Counted from the stretch's first letter, positions 45,093-57,464 are shown. The stretch is DNA of 64,000 nt from Tetradesmus obliquus (GCA_030272155.1 CP126202.1:3803501-3867500); one strand, 5' to 3'. Numbers and translations: made by a program. The notes: generated by a model not told the origin, from the letters alone.

Positions 45093-48000
45093 ATGGCAGA
45101 CTTATTGGGACATCAATTACTTTTGACTCCCACTGCTCGTTGTGCGGTGGTGCTGCGCCTACCCGCTGAACTGAAGAGGCTCTTGAACGCAGCAGCCCAG
45201 ACTGGCGAGCGAGTGGCCTTTAGAGTTTCTGAGAAGGGCGGAATTCAGCAGGTATGCACTTTTTGCTGCCTGCTGTGTGCATGGAGCTGATTTGAGCACT
45301 CCTGAACTGGCCCTCGACCTCTGCTGCTGCATATCTTGTCTTCTGCTGCAGGCCACGCTCACCGTCGGCAGCAAAGAACACCATTTTGTAGGCAATCCGG
45401 TGGCAAAGCAGACGCTATTGCGCCTGACGACCAGCGAGGACGACAACGGCGGGGTGGTGGCAAGCATCACGCACAAGCTGCATCAGCGGGTGGGTATGGC
45501 TGGTTCAGGCAAAGTTGCAGCTGCAATAGGCGTCCATCAGCAGCTTCAACCCGCTTGTCAGGCTGAGATCTCCAAGAGCATGCAGCCTGCTGCTGCAGTT
45601 GCACAGGGATCAAGCGCTGCTGCTGCTATGCCATTGCAACTCATTGGGAGGGTGTTGTGCTCCTGCTGCTGCCTTTGGTGGCACGTGACATCTGCAGAAG
45701 GAGCTGCACAACAGCGACATTGGCGCGAAGCTGCGTGCATCCAAGGCGAACCAGGCAAACTCTCGGCCTCAGACGCAGATGCTGCTGGATAAGCCAGTGG
45801 CGTTGCAGCAGACAAGTGGTGCGTTTGCACGCCTAGCTGCATACACAGTCCCCAGGGTCGAAGCAGCCGGGCACACCATTGTCACAGCAGTAGGCACAGC
45901 GTGTTAGCCAGGGTTGCATGTTCAGCCCCTGCACACTAACTGGTGATTTGCTGTTCTGTTGAGCTTCAGCAGTGCCAGAGTGCATGCTAATAGCCAGCAG
46001 CTAGAGTCCAAGCAGTTGTGCCAGAGCAGTGAGCACAATCGCCTGCTGCAAACGGGTTTGTCAGACAAAAAGCCACGCAACCTCAAGCTGATCACAGCTG
46101 AGGTCTTGTGTGCGTCCCTGTATCCTGCATGCACTGCAGGGCGAGCAGGGCCAGGGCACTACCGCAGCGTGACGCCACCAGCGGCAAGCCAGCGCGCATC
46201 AGCAGGCTGGCAGCAGCAGCAGCAGCAGCAGCAGCGGCCGTCTACGCCGCCGCCCAACCTGTCCAGAGCAAATGCTGAGCGCAGGCAGCAGGGCACATCG
46301 CAGGCTTCTAGACTTGTGGGCAGAGCGCTCACTCCACCCACCAGCAGGCCCCGCACACCGCCGCCTGCATCTAAGCAGCAGCAGCAGGTGCAGCCTCAGC
46401 AGCAGCAGCAGCAGCAGCCCCAGCAACAGCAGCGGCCGCAGCCGCAGCAGCGGCCGCAGGCCAAGGCAGTGTCACGTGAACCCCCCAAGCCCAAGTCGCT
46501 GCAGCCTGTCAGCAAGCTGAAAACACCGCCACCTGCCAGCCTGCAGCAGCAGCAGCAGTCCCGGCAAGGATCAGCTGGAAGCGCTGCTGCAGCAGCAGCA
46601 GCAGCAGCTGCAAAGGCCTCAGCCACGCCACCTCCAGCAGCTGCTGCAGCACCACCAGCAGCTGCTGCTGGGGCTGGCTCCGCTGGTGCAGCAGCCACGG
46701 CAAAGGCAGCCGCAGCAGCTGCTGAGAAGGCTCCCGGCAGCACTGCAGCAGCAGCAGCAGCAGCTGACAAGGCAGCAGCAGCTGGAGCCAAGGCGCGCAC
46801 TGGCGGCTCAGGAAGCAGGCCTAACTCAAGGGGAGTGTCACCGGCGCCGGCAGCAGCAGCACTTGCAGCAGGTGCAAAGCAGCAGCAACAGCAGCAGCGG
46901 TCATCAATGCCGCTGATCTCTGTACAGCCGCTGCAGCAGCAGAAGCAGCAGGCGGCAAAGGCAGCTACGGAGCAGCGGCGGTCACCTGCGCCCGCATCAC
47001 TGGCAGCGGCCACGCCAGTACAGCAGCAGCAGCAGCAGCGCAGGCTGCAGCAAACAGCGCAAGTGCAAAAGGCAGCAGCTGCAAGCTCGGGTCCCAGCAA
47101 CAGCAAAGCATCTGCTGCAGCTGGCAGCAGCAAGCGGCCAGCAAGCTCGGTCAGCGCCGGGAAGCCGCAGCAGGGCGGCAGCAGCAGCAGCAAGCAGCAG
47201 CCTGTGCCGGCTGCCAAGGCAGCTGCGGGGGGCTCTGCAGGGGCGCGGCCTGCAGCACCCAGCCAACAGCAGCAGCAGCGGCCCACCAAGCGGGTGGCAT
47301 CTACTGGCACACTGTCGGATGCTGCAGCTCAGAAGGCGCCCAAGATGCGCCGCCTGGACAGCATCAGCTCCAAACCAGCAGCAGCAGCAGCAGCTAGTGG
47401 CGCTAGCCAGGCGGCAGCAGCAGCAGCAGCAGCAGCGCGCAAGGCGTCTAGTCAGCAACAGCAGCAGCAGCTGCGGCGGGGTGTTAGTCCTGCAGCAGCA
47501 GCAGCTGGCGGGGTGCAGCGGCTGAGCCCTGATGATGTGTCAGGTGCCAGCCCTGGCGGCAGTCCCACACAGCAGCAGCAGAACACCAAGCAGTGGTTCA
47601 CCAGCAGCAGCGAGGAGTCTGGAGAGGCTTGCTCTGTCGGGGACGGCCAGACCAGCGAGCAGCCGGCAGCAGCAGCCTGGCCAGCAGCAGCAGCAGCAGC
47701 AGCAGCAGGCTTGAATGTGAAGCGGAAACGCGAGCAGGACGGCGCCAGCAGCGCCGCAGCAACAGCAGCAGCAGCAACAGCAGTTGCAGCGGCGAAGCAG
47801 AGCTGGGCTGCGCGGCTGGCACAGCAGCCGCAAGCTGCTGCTGTTGCTGCTGCCAAGTCGTCGTGGACGGCAGCACTGCAGCAGCGGCAGTCCCCCAGCC
47901 ACCAGCAGCAGCAGCAGCACCACGCCCCTGTGCAGCCAGCACCAGCAGCAGTGCAGCCGGTGCGGCGCAAATCGCCCCCGGCAGTGCTGGACCTCGGGCC

Positions 48001-48502
48001 CCCTGGCTATGCGGATTTTGCGGAGCGCCCACCGCGTGTCTTTGCGCCCATCAGCAGCAAGCAGCAGTACCTGCAGTACACGCAGCAGTACACGCAGCAG
48101 TATGCGATGTACATCAGCCTGCACAAGCTTATAGAGGCCAACATTGCGTCTGTGCGCAGCTTGCATGAGCGCGTGGCGGCTGAGGCGCTTGGCACGCCAG
48201 CACACCACGAGCGGCAGGCCGCGCTGCGGATCATGCTGCAGGCCAAGGCCCCGCTGACACAGCGCTGGAATACGGCGTTCAAAACATTGCACCAGGAGCT
48301 GCAGCAGCTGCAGCAGCTGCTGCAGGCGTGGGTGGCTGGCGGGGCTGCTGCTGGTGGTGGTGGTGGGGCTGGGGGTGCTGGCGGGATGCAGTACCCGGCA
48401 GCGGCTGCGAATGGGCATTCGGGCAAGGGCCTGATGCTGGCTGCTGCTGCTGCTGCTGCTGCTGCAGGCATGCAGCCAGCAGCAGCACTTGTTGGGGCGT
48501 AG
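45093..48502 (+). CDS. ELL: RNA polymerase II elongation factor ELL
   Basis: Suppresses transient pausing of RNA polymerase II; nuclear, part of elongation complexes in other eukaryotes. Four exons, 926 aa, in phase: 45093-45251, 45352-45489, 45698-45818, 46140-48502. N-terminus MADLLGHQLLLTPTARCAVV, LRLPAELKRLLNAAAQTGER, then TLTVGSKEHHFVGNP and ASITHKLHQR, resembles the ELL N-terminal domain. The large last exon has about 650 residues of poly-Q/A/S with Pro/Ser islands. The C-terminus, SSKQQYLQYTQQYTQQYAMY, ISLHKLIEANIASVRSLHER, RIMLQAKAPLTQRWNTAF, LHQELQQLQQLLQAWV, matches the Occludin/ELL coiled-coil domain in pattern and position. The domain pair is the basis for the name. Poly(A) signal TGTAA lies 296 bp after the stop. 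Upstream extra exon not excluded. Confidence 0.8.
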
Positions 48503-48797
48503 TCGGCAAGGTGTCAGGTCGCATGGTAGTTACACTGCAGAATAGTTGAATGCTGGGTTTCAGGGCATTAGCAGGTTGGGGTAGCTCTTATGTGTGCTGA
48601 CACCCTAGCGGGTTGCAGGCATTAAAATCAAGCCGTGCGTACAGGCGTATGATGTGCCATGTGAGTAACGCATGTGTGGTGATGTTGGGTTTGTCTGCAG
48701 CTGTGTGTCTTTTGTTTGGGTGTTTGGCCTGGGGCAATGGGTGTTTCGGGCAACGGGTAAAGGTACATGTAGAACTAGGTATGGACCTTGAGCAAAT

Positions 48798-48802
48798 GTA
48801 AA
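48798..48802 (+). terminator. Probable poly(A) signal TGTAA of ELL
   Basis: TGTAA 296 bp after the ELL stop codon, the first on this strand. Use is inferred. Confidence 0.35.
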
Positions 48803-51166
48803 CTGTTGTCATACCAAGCTGATCTGTCTTAGGCCTGCCGCCGTCACTACGTTGTTGCTGCTCTACTTGAAGCAGGCAGCCGGCACCACTGGTGTTTGTT
48901 TGGTGGCCGGGTGGCAGTGTAGCACTTGGTTGGTGGCGTTGGCTCGTGCCTGTGTGATGCACTGCACTACAGTAACATGCGTGGGTTGATGGTGTGGGAT
49001 GGTGATTCAGGCCTGTTGGCCTGCCACGTGCGTGCAGGCTCCACTGCCGGCAGGCAGGCTGTTTCATATAGAGATCTGGCCCGTCCAGGCATATGCAAGC
49101 ATTGGTTTGTGGTTTACGTGCTGCAGTGCTGCCCTGGTGAGGTGGGCACTCTCGGCACATAGCGCCTTTGGTGACTCGGCCTGGCCCTGCCAGGCACAGC
49201 TGGCAGCTGTGTATGGTCTGCATTGCAACTGCCCCTGTTGAGCTTCTAGCTGTGCATGCAGGCCCTAGCAGCTCATTATTGCCTGCTAAGCTCAAAATGT
49301 CGTGAGCGGGTGCTGTGCATTGTTGTGGCAGCAGCACCTGTTCCTGCAGGTGCAAAAGCACGTCCGGATAGGTCACTGCAGGCGGGGGGTCCCAGCCACC
49401 CTGATGGGAGGTGTGTACATGGTGGCCTGCTTACCGGCAGGTGCCGGGCTTCAGTGCTTTGCATTGTGTGCATGCTCAGAGCAGCAGATGGCACCGTAAG
49501 CATGCACGCTGTTAAGGCTGTGCATCTGAAACACGTTGCTCTCTGCCAGCCAGGCGCAGCAGTGTGTGTTGACTAGTCGACAGGCTGTCATTGGCTTGCA
49601 ACAGTCAGCAGATCACTTTTACATGTCTCTCTTTCCTGTGGACAGTTTCCGTCACTGCCATGGCAGCTGGCCTGGGTGCCTCACCTGTGTACATGTTAGC
49701 ACATGGCTATGCGCCTGCTTTGCACTGCACTGCATCTACCTTTTGGCGAAAGAGCAGCGTCAATGCATTTATGCTTGGCTTGGACGAGGTCACCTAAGCA
49801 TTGTGCAGACGACCTCGTTAATTGATTTTGATCGGCGCTCGCCCGTGAGGTTTGGACAGGCAGTGTGAGCTCTGCCTGGCTGCTGCGGCTGCCACGTACG
49901 GACAGCTATCACCATGGCACAGTGCCTGGTGTACCTGTACAGGTATGGCCGTCTCTGTTCTTGCCGATACATGTTTTGCCCTTGTGCACCCGTGTAGCGG
50001 CACGGCTCGTGTCAACACGCCGAGACACGGGCTGTGTGTGTCTATATTGTTACCTCGCTGTTTTGCACGTGTCAAGCAGACGGAATGCGCCATGAGCCTG
50101 TTGGCGGGCCGCCGGTTGCGGCAATGTGCCAGTTTTTGACAGAGAGAGTGCATGTTGCATGTTTGCCTTGTGTAACATTTCCAGTGCGATGTGCCCAACG
50201 CCCTACCTGTGTTCAGGTAACGTGCGTTGAACAGTCTACTGACACAGCGCGCCAACCGGTGCCATGCCTTACGAGCAGCAGGCCAGGTCGCGCAGGCCAG
50301 GCTGCACTGCTAAGCGCTTTGCAGCAGCTAGCAGGTGCAGCAGCTTTTGGTGCTCACCACAGTCAAGGTCAGAGGCAGCAAGCAAATGCCTGGAGGATGC
50401 GATGGCACAATCAAACAACAAAAACCTCGAATGCTGCAAGTCAAGTCTCTACGCGGCACTGCACAGCTGTGCTGCAGCACGTCATCACCGACAGCCACGG
50501 CATTGTGCTAGCGTTGTTGCATCGTGTCAGCAAAGCAAGCCCGCCGTGGGCATTGCAATCGAATCACGTGTCCATGACAGTTGCGCATATGCCACCATGC
50601 ATGCTGTGCCACTCTACAATGTATGCTCTAAGGAAACTACATGTATGTACAGACCAGCAGAACTACACAGCTACACAAAGCAAATCAATGCACCAGAGGT
50701 GGCAATGCAGTGCTGAGATGCAGCAGCTGCACTGGTGCCAGTCAACCTAAAGGGTATATTGATCGAAATGGCAGCTGTAAGCAGTGCTGGTGGAGCAGAG
50801 TACTGGACACGCCCCATCCAGCTGCGCAGTTGAGTCAGCACAAGTGCCTCATGCGCTCCTAACCTCATGCGCTCCTGCGCCTGCCTGCCAGCTACCCCTG
50901 GCATACGACGAACAGTTTGTACACAACCATTACACCGAGCACGCTGCACAGAATTTCTCACCAAGGTCCTACGCATGGCCTGAGGCCTAGGAACTCATTT
51001 GGTAGGCCACGTGTAATCAGGAGGCCAAGGCAATCATTTGTAGGGCCACATGTATGTACACCATAACCTACCGGCTGCCCTGCACCGCAGTGCAGGCCTG
51101 CCACCAGCGCTCACTCCTGCTGCGTGCTGCACTGCTAGCACAGTAGTACAAGCGGTATATTCACAT

Positions 51167-51410
51167 GTGAAGCCATGCCTAGGCTGAATCGTTCATCTGC
51201 TGAGCCACATCTTGTCCCTACTGCGTGCTGCACTGCATGCATTTGTGAAGCCACGCCTAGGCTTGCTGCCTTCATTTGTTGAGCCACGTCTTGTCGCTGC
51301 TGCGCGCTGCGCTGCATGCACTTGTGAAGCCTTGCCTGATCCAAGAGTCTTCACTTGCTGCCTTCATTTGAGCCACATCATGTCCCTGCTGCGTGCCGAG
51401 CTTGCATAAC
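51167..51410. repeat. 79-bp tandem repeat, about three diverged units
   Basis: GTGAAGCC starts at 51167, 51245 and 51324. Each unit has a TGCCTAGGCT-like part, GAGCCACATCTTGTC and GCGTGCTGCACTGCATGCA variants. Lies just beyond the 3' end of the Cys-rich protein gene. Confidence 0.8.
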
Positions 51411-51427
51411 CAGTAGGAGCTCGGATC

Positions 51428-52243
51428 TCAGGGCTTGCACTTGTAGTTCACATCGGCACGGCACTTGCTGGGGCAATCATACACAGTGCAGGCACGGCTG
51501 GGATAGATGCTGCAGGGCAGATGCGGCACGGCAGGGCAGGGCAGGACAGCAGATGTCAGCGCAGACTGTAGGACCGTATGACCATGTTGAAGCAGAGCAT
51601 CTGGACTCATCATGCCAAGCGCAGGGCAGTAACACTTTTGTATGTGATGGGTGTGTGGCTGAAGAATGCCTGCACGCTTGAGGATGCGTAACAGTGCACG
51701 GCTGGCTGTGGCTGGTCATACCTCTGCTGAGCAAAGGCGACAAGGTCGTCAGGCTCATCGACTGCTGCAGGCATACTTTCCAGGACAAGCAATCAGCAGA
51801 TAATGACAGCAAACAGTTTGTCATATGTAATTCAGCTGCTGCTGTAGCACGCCCGCAGCTGCTGCTGCTGCTGCTTCGAAGCAGTGATTTCACCTGATGC
51901 GGTCGATGTAGCAGCGCGCCACACACAGCCCATACTGGCAGCCCCTGCCGCAGCCAGGCCTGTTGAGCGGCGCATCCGCAGCAGCAACCTGAGCACCTGC
52001 CGCAGGTGCTGCTGCAGCCTGAGCTGTAGCTTCACTGCTGGGGATGAGGGCTGCAGCCCTGCACAGAGCTGAGGATGCTGTCAGCTGTGTGGCAGCGCGG
52101 GAGATCTCCTGCTGGAACTTTGCCTCTGCTTTGTCAAGGCAGGCTTCAACTGCAGGGCTCTGTGCTGCGGCAAGAGGCGCGTTGACTGCTGCAAACGCTA
52201 GCAGCACCGCTGCCAGCAGCAGGCCAGCCTTGGAGAGGCTCAT
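51428..52243 (-). CDS. Small secreted Cys-rich protein
   Basis: Three exons, 161 aa, phase-consistent: 51894-52243, 51722-51775, 51428-51509. Signal peptide MSLSKAGLLLAAVLLAFAAV ending near APLAAAQ. The mature part has a helical, Ala-rich segment (AVEACLDKAEAKFQQEISRA) and two similar Cys clusters, CGRGCQYGLCVARCYIDRI in exon 1 and CTVYDCPSKCRADVNYKC in exon 3, each with about four Cys. The tiny exon 2 (MPAAVDEPDDLVAFAQQ) starts at an unusual GAAAG acceptor chosen because the stronger CAG four residues on gives a stop. Extracellular or vacuolar role likely; no family recognised. Confidence 0.65.
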
Positions 52244-53404
52244 GCTAGATGAGCAGGGGCGGTTGTGCAGTGGCAGGTGAGGCAGCAGTTCCTGCAAGGC
52301 GGCACAGCGAGTTGCGGGCACATGTGAGCGCTGCAGCGCGTGATAAGGACTTAAATTAGTATGTGTATTGTTGTTGGTGTGAATGGGATCCTCTGCGAGG
52401 CTGTAAGTGTAGTCGGTGCAAGAGGTTGCAGTGTTGGCAAGAAACTTCTCTGCTGCTTCAAGTAAAATGATTGATTGGAGCTTAGCATGCTGTGAGCCTT
52501 TCCTTTCCTACACATATATATTCAACGGGTAAATCTGTTACATAATTGAATGCATGCATGCACTGACGCCCCTTCAAGCCTGATCTACCCGGGTAGTCTT
52601 CAACCGTGTGTTTCATGCATCAACTGCCGCAGATAGCAAAATCACCATGCGCGTTTATTTAACAAAAAAACAGTTACCCGTTTAATTCCGTTGTATCTAC
52701 GCGAGTCCTCTTTCCCCTCACCTGAACACTGTCTTGACGCGGCGCTGGTGACACACGGTGTTCGCAATCTGCACCTGAATAAATGAGCTTGAATGCACAC
52801 CACACGACCCCAAGAGGCTGGTGCGACCCTTTTATATGCGTGTCGCCCCTGCCGAAGTTCGTCAGAACTCGTCCTGAAGTGCGGAACAGCAGGGAAGTCG
52901 AGTGGCAGGCCTTGCGTGATCGCAGCATCAGCCGACTGAAACACGGTTGACTGCCGTTTGTTGAAAACACAAGCTGCTGACTACAACAGGGCACAGCATA
53001 TTGCTGCACGCAGTACATGGAGTGCACGCCGAGTACCAACACCTGCCACTCCACTCCAGGGTTACCACCAGAGAACCACGGCACAGCCTGGGTAGTAAAA
53101 CGATTGCAGAAACTATTTCTTGGTTTATGTTGTTACACCATGCGGCTTCTGCATGTTGCTTGATTGTGAGTTGTAGGTCTCCTGCAACACTCCGAGAGGC
53201 CAGCTGATAGCTGCAGGCTGCCTCAACCACTGCAGTGCACCAACTGCTCACAGCGCAAATCAACAGCATACTTCCGTGGCTGTGCGTCTGCGTGCACACA
53301 GGGCACTCGCAAACAGAGCCAATTGAAAGCAAACAAGGTCCCAGAAACGAGCAGCTGTACAGCAATTATTGTTACGGGCAGCCAGCAGGTAGCCACAGGT
53401 AGGC

Positions 53405-53463
53405 AACTACTTGGGCACCGAGCTGCCCCTGCTGCGCCAGCACCATAGGTCACCCCACTGCAT
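53405..53463 (-). repeat. Partial duplicate of the METTL17 terminal exon including its stop codon
   Basis: Minus strand reads QWGDLWCWRSRGSSVPK then TAG, against QWGDLWCWRSRGSPK TAG at the real 3' end. It begins only at the QWGD codons, so it is a tail fragment. Confidence 0.75.
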
Positions 53464-53693
53464 GGGTTGCAGACGGGGCCTGCAGCAATGGCCACCCTTT
53501 TCAGCTGCCCATCTGCTGGGGCGCCCTGCAAACCTCATGAAACCACTGCACTGATGCAACTGCACACAATCAACGTCACACCCAAGGGAGATGCACGCGA
53601 AGTTCATGCAATGACAGCCATCAAAGGGCAGATCACTTCAAAAAAATTGCAGTTGGCAGCTGAACCTCAAGCAGCCAACAAACTACTTGGGGC

Positions 53694-53762
53694 CGATGGC
53701 GACGTGGGCACACCCTCCCATATAAAGTAAGCTATGGCTTAAATGGTAACATGATGATGATG
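53694..53762 (+). mobile_element. SINE-like element (69 bp), 14-bp target site duplication, beside the METTL17 stop
   Basis: Perfect direct repeat AAACTACTTGGGGC at 53680-53693 and 53763-53776. Insert begins CGATGGCGACG, contains AAAGTAAGCTATGGCTTAAA and ends TAACATGATGATGATG. The right repeat includes the METTL17 stop codon (TAG on the minus strand), so insertion occurred directly at the gene's end. Confidence 0.8.
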
Positions 53763-53765
53763 AAA

Positions 53766-53961
53766 CTACTTGGGGCTACCCCTGCTGCGCCAGCACCATA
53801 GATCGCCCCACTGCGCATCACGAGCCATGGTGTAGGCTGCCCGCCCCATCCACTTCTTGGCATCAGACTTAGCCACCACGTGACGCTCCAGCTGCCCAGC
53901 CACCGGCAGCAAGCCGGCAGCACCATCAGCGCCTGCTGCTGCTGCTGCGGGGTCAGCGGGG

Positions 53962-53993
<32 letters not shown>

Positions 53994-54047
53994 GCACACG
54001 TCTAGGATGACGTGCCCGCCACGCTTCCTTGGAGGGCGGATGATCCT

Positions 54048-54093
<46 letters not shown>

Positions 54094-54722
54094 GAGCAGC
54101 GGCAGTGAGGTTGCGTACGCAGTAGAAAAAGCGGCAAGCAGGCGTACTAGTAGAGCAGAGGCAGACACAGCAGCAGTGGTGCTGACGATACAGCACCGTA
54201 TGCCACGGCTGCGCCCACTGCTGACGATTACACGTGGCGGCAGTTGAATGCCTGCGCACTGATATGTATGACAAAAGAGCCATGCAGCTCCTCGTCGACA
54301 GAGCTTCATGCCTTGCTGCCAGCAATGCTCGTTGCCACAGCCGATTGCAGCAGGGTGACGAGAGCACCACCACCTACTGCACCACAGCCATCCATATGCA
54401 TTGCTTTCACTTATTGCTGGCTGGTTGCACGACTGACGTCACGGAACAGCACTGCCCATCCAGTGGCGGACATCCCACCTTGACCATGACACGCTGGCAG
54501 CAGCAGCATGACCCAAGTCCTCCTCCTGCAGCAGCCACAAGCCAGCCTGCTGCTGCTGCTGCTGCTGCTGCTGGCCAGCTGACTCGTCCCACTCTTCGCA
54601 CTCATCCCCATCACTCTCCGCCTCACTCCTGGTGTCATTGTCATCATCTGATGCTGTATTGTTGTCAAACAAGAGGGGTCTGCTGCTGCTGCTGCTGCTG
54701 TTGCTGATGGCACTTGCAGCAA

Positions 54723-54762
<40 letters not shown>

Positions 54763-56380
54763 AACTGCGTCCGCAGCATCTGCTGTGCCTGCAGCTGGCT
54801 GCGTTTGACTTGTCTTGGCTGCCACCTGTGGCTGCAGCCCATCCCCTGCACCTGACGCCCAGTCGACACCTGCAGCACAGCAGCCAGGCATTATTCACCA
54901 CCGTCTTCATTGTCAGCAGCAGCATGTGGAGTTTCACCAAACACGCCAGCAAAACATACCTCGGCATCCTCAGCAACATGCGTGGCTCACAGTCAGGATG
55001 TTGTACCAACACATCGAGCCTGTCAGGTGCACTTGTGCTCAGGGCCTGCGGCACATGGCAGCACTGCTGGTCTGGCATGACATCCAGCTGGCACTGCCAC
55101 CCTACCAACCACCACAGGGACACGCCGACCTGTAGATCTTTGCAAGTACCGCAACCCAATAACCGTCACCAGGACTGGCGAGAGCTCGATGCTGGCTTTT
55201 AGTGTGTTGTTACACATTTTGTTATTATGTTGTTATAACATCAACACTAACACAGCACCCCACCTGCATCCTCCAGCGCCATCAGTCGGTCAACCAGCCC
55301 CTGGCCAAAGCCATCCAGCTTGGCATTCACACGCTGGAAGTGACCACCGCCCTCTGCTGCTGCTGCTGCTGGCGTCTGATGCTGCTGCTGCTGCTGCTGC
55401 TGCTGCGGGAGTGCGTCTCCAAGCAGTGCTGACAGCTGCTGCATCTCAGAGGCGGTGAACAGGCCCTCAGCAGGAAGCGATGCACCTGCTGCTGCAGACT
55501 GCTGCTGCTGCTGTGGAGGCTGCAACTGTGCTGAGACAGCATGCAGCACCTGCTCCTGCTGCTGCTGCTGCTGACTCCAATCAGGCTGCTCATTCTGGCT
55601 GCTGCTGGCTGGGTCAGGGCTTGCATTATGTAAGTGGCCCTGCTGCAGCTGCTGCTGCATGGCTTGCTCATCGTGCTGCCGCTCCTCTAATTCTTCATCG
55701 CTGCTGCTGCTTCTATCAAAATGCAGCAGCTGCTCCTCTGCTGACTCAGTGGCAGCAGCAAACACGTCGCTGCTGCTGCTGCTGGCTGGTGCAAAGCTCC
55801 TGCTGATGTCAACCGTAACCGCTGCAGCAGGCCGCACGCCACGCCTGCGGCAGCACAAGTCGTATGACAAGGTGCAAAGCAGCACAGCAGCACAGCAGCA
55901 CAGGCAAGCACAGGGGTCAGAGAATGCTTGTGTTCAGCAGCACAGCCCGCGAGGAGAAGTTACCTTTCATAGCATCATAGTGCAGTGTAATTGCATTGCA
56001 TTGCAGTGCATGACACAGCAGCAGCTGTGTGTAGCCCATGACTCACTTCCTGCCAGCTGCACTGCTGCTGATGCATGCCAGCAGAGCCTGCGCACCCCAG
56101 CTCTTCATCATGCACAGCAACACCCAGTCTAGTCAGCGTCAGAAGCATCCAGTCAGCCCCATGTCACTCGCTCTGCTGCTCATTTGCTGCCAGTTCTCGA
56201 CTCACCGCAGCACCACGTAGCTGTAGCATTCATCCTCGTGACTCACACCACTGCTCATCATCTGTCAATCAGTCTGCTACATTTGCTGCCAATCGTCAAC
56301 TCACCGCAGCACCACGTAGCTGTAGCGCTCGTCCTGGTGGTCTGCGGGGTTGACATGGCTGCCCGGCAGCGCCTTCGCGG

Positions 56381-56444
<64 letters not shown>

Positions 56445-57126
56445 GCAGCAAGGCCGGCGCACATCATCAGGCACACGACACTACGCAAGCGCGGGCATCC
56501 AACACCCAAAACCACACATAAGATATATATGCGCTGCCTGCACAAACAACCCTATGGTTGCAACAAAAGCCTGTTCATTGCCCATGTTTCTCGCACCTGC
56601 ATGAGGGCTGGCTGCTGGAAGGGGGTGCTGAAGTGGCACCAGGCCTTTGCCCCAGGGCCTGACAGCGGGGGCACACACAACATCCACACACCAGATGCAA
56701 GCACTGCGTCTCATCACAATTTCCTATACGCTGCGCTCGGGCCCCAAAGTGCAAGACAGTGCTGCCGACCGCACCTGCATGAAGGCTGGCCGCTGGAAGC
56801 GTGTTCCAAAGTGGCACCACGCCTTAGCCCCAGGGCCTGACAGCGGGCAGCGCCCGTCATGCGGGCAAGGGGCCACCACATGCGCCCCATACCACTTGCT
56901 GCCTAGCTTAGATGCCAGGTTGGGGTCAAACCCCTGCTGCTGCTGCTGGTCGGTGGGTAAGCTGTTGCTGTCAGTGTCAGCAGCAGCAGCAGCAGCAGTG
57001 CTGCGTCGGTGCAGCTTGGCTGCCCTGCGTGCCTCATGCAGCAGCACTGCATCACGTGCCTCCAGTATGTTGGCATGGCCAGCTGGCGTGCCGGGCTCAA
57101 CAAGCACCAGCAGCCCAGAAGTTAGG

Positions 57127-57165
<39 letters not shown>

Positions 57166-57428
57166 TATGTGAGTGCCCAGCTGGCGTGCCTGGCTCAACA
57201 AGCACCAGCAACTCAGAGGTAAGGCCTGACGGCAGCAGCAGCAGCAGCAGGTGTGCGAGTGCCCAGCTGGCGTGCATGGCTCAACAAGCACCAGCAGCTC
57301 AGAAGTCAGGCCTGGCAGCGGCAACGGCGGCAGCAGCAGGAGCAGCGGCAGCAGCAGCGGCAGCAGGTATGTAAGTGCAGCTGGCGTGCCCGGCTCCACT
57401 AGCACCAGCAGCTCAGAGGTAAGGCCTG

Positions 57429-57464
<36 letters not shown>

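Larger units (their letters stand above)
48503..51427. other. Gene-poor spacer
   Basis: ELL 3' UTR (TGTAA at 48798-48802), then nearly 3 kb without a supported gene. Frames of 262 codons (48588-49376, minus) and 238 codons (50034-50750, plus) are Cys/His/Pro/Thr-rich without structure. It ends in a 79-bp tandem repeat. Confidence 0.45.
52244..53765. other. Spacer with a duplicated METTL17 3' end and a SINE-like insert
   Basis: Upstream flank of the Cys-rich gene and downstream flank of METTL17. It contains a partial copy of the METTL17 stop region (53405-53463) and the inserted element at 53694-53762. Two overlapping minus-strand frames (52642-53365) have no support. Confidence 0.45.

Noticed and set aside
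46396..47310. Cys/Ala-rich frame antisense to ELL
   Set aside because: Reverse complement of CAG/GCA repeats in ELL exon 4.
48588..49376. 262-codon minus-strand frame
   Set aside because: Cys/His/Pro/Thr-rich with no motif, no repeats and no splice context, and it overlaps the ELL 3' UTR. It looks like a chance frame in GC-rich DNA.
50034..50750. 238-codon plus-strand frame
   Set aside because: Irregular composition and no domain; a stretch with ALLSALQQLAGAAAFG looked protein-like but is not supported by exon structure.
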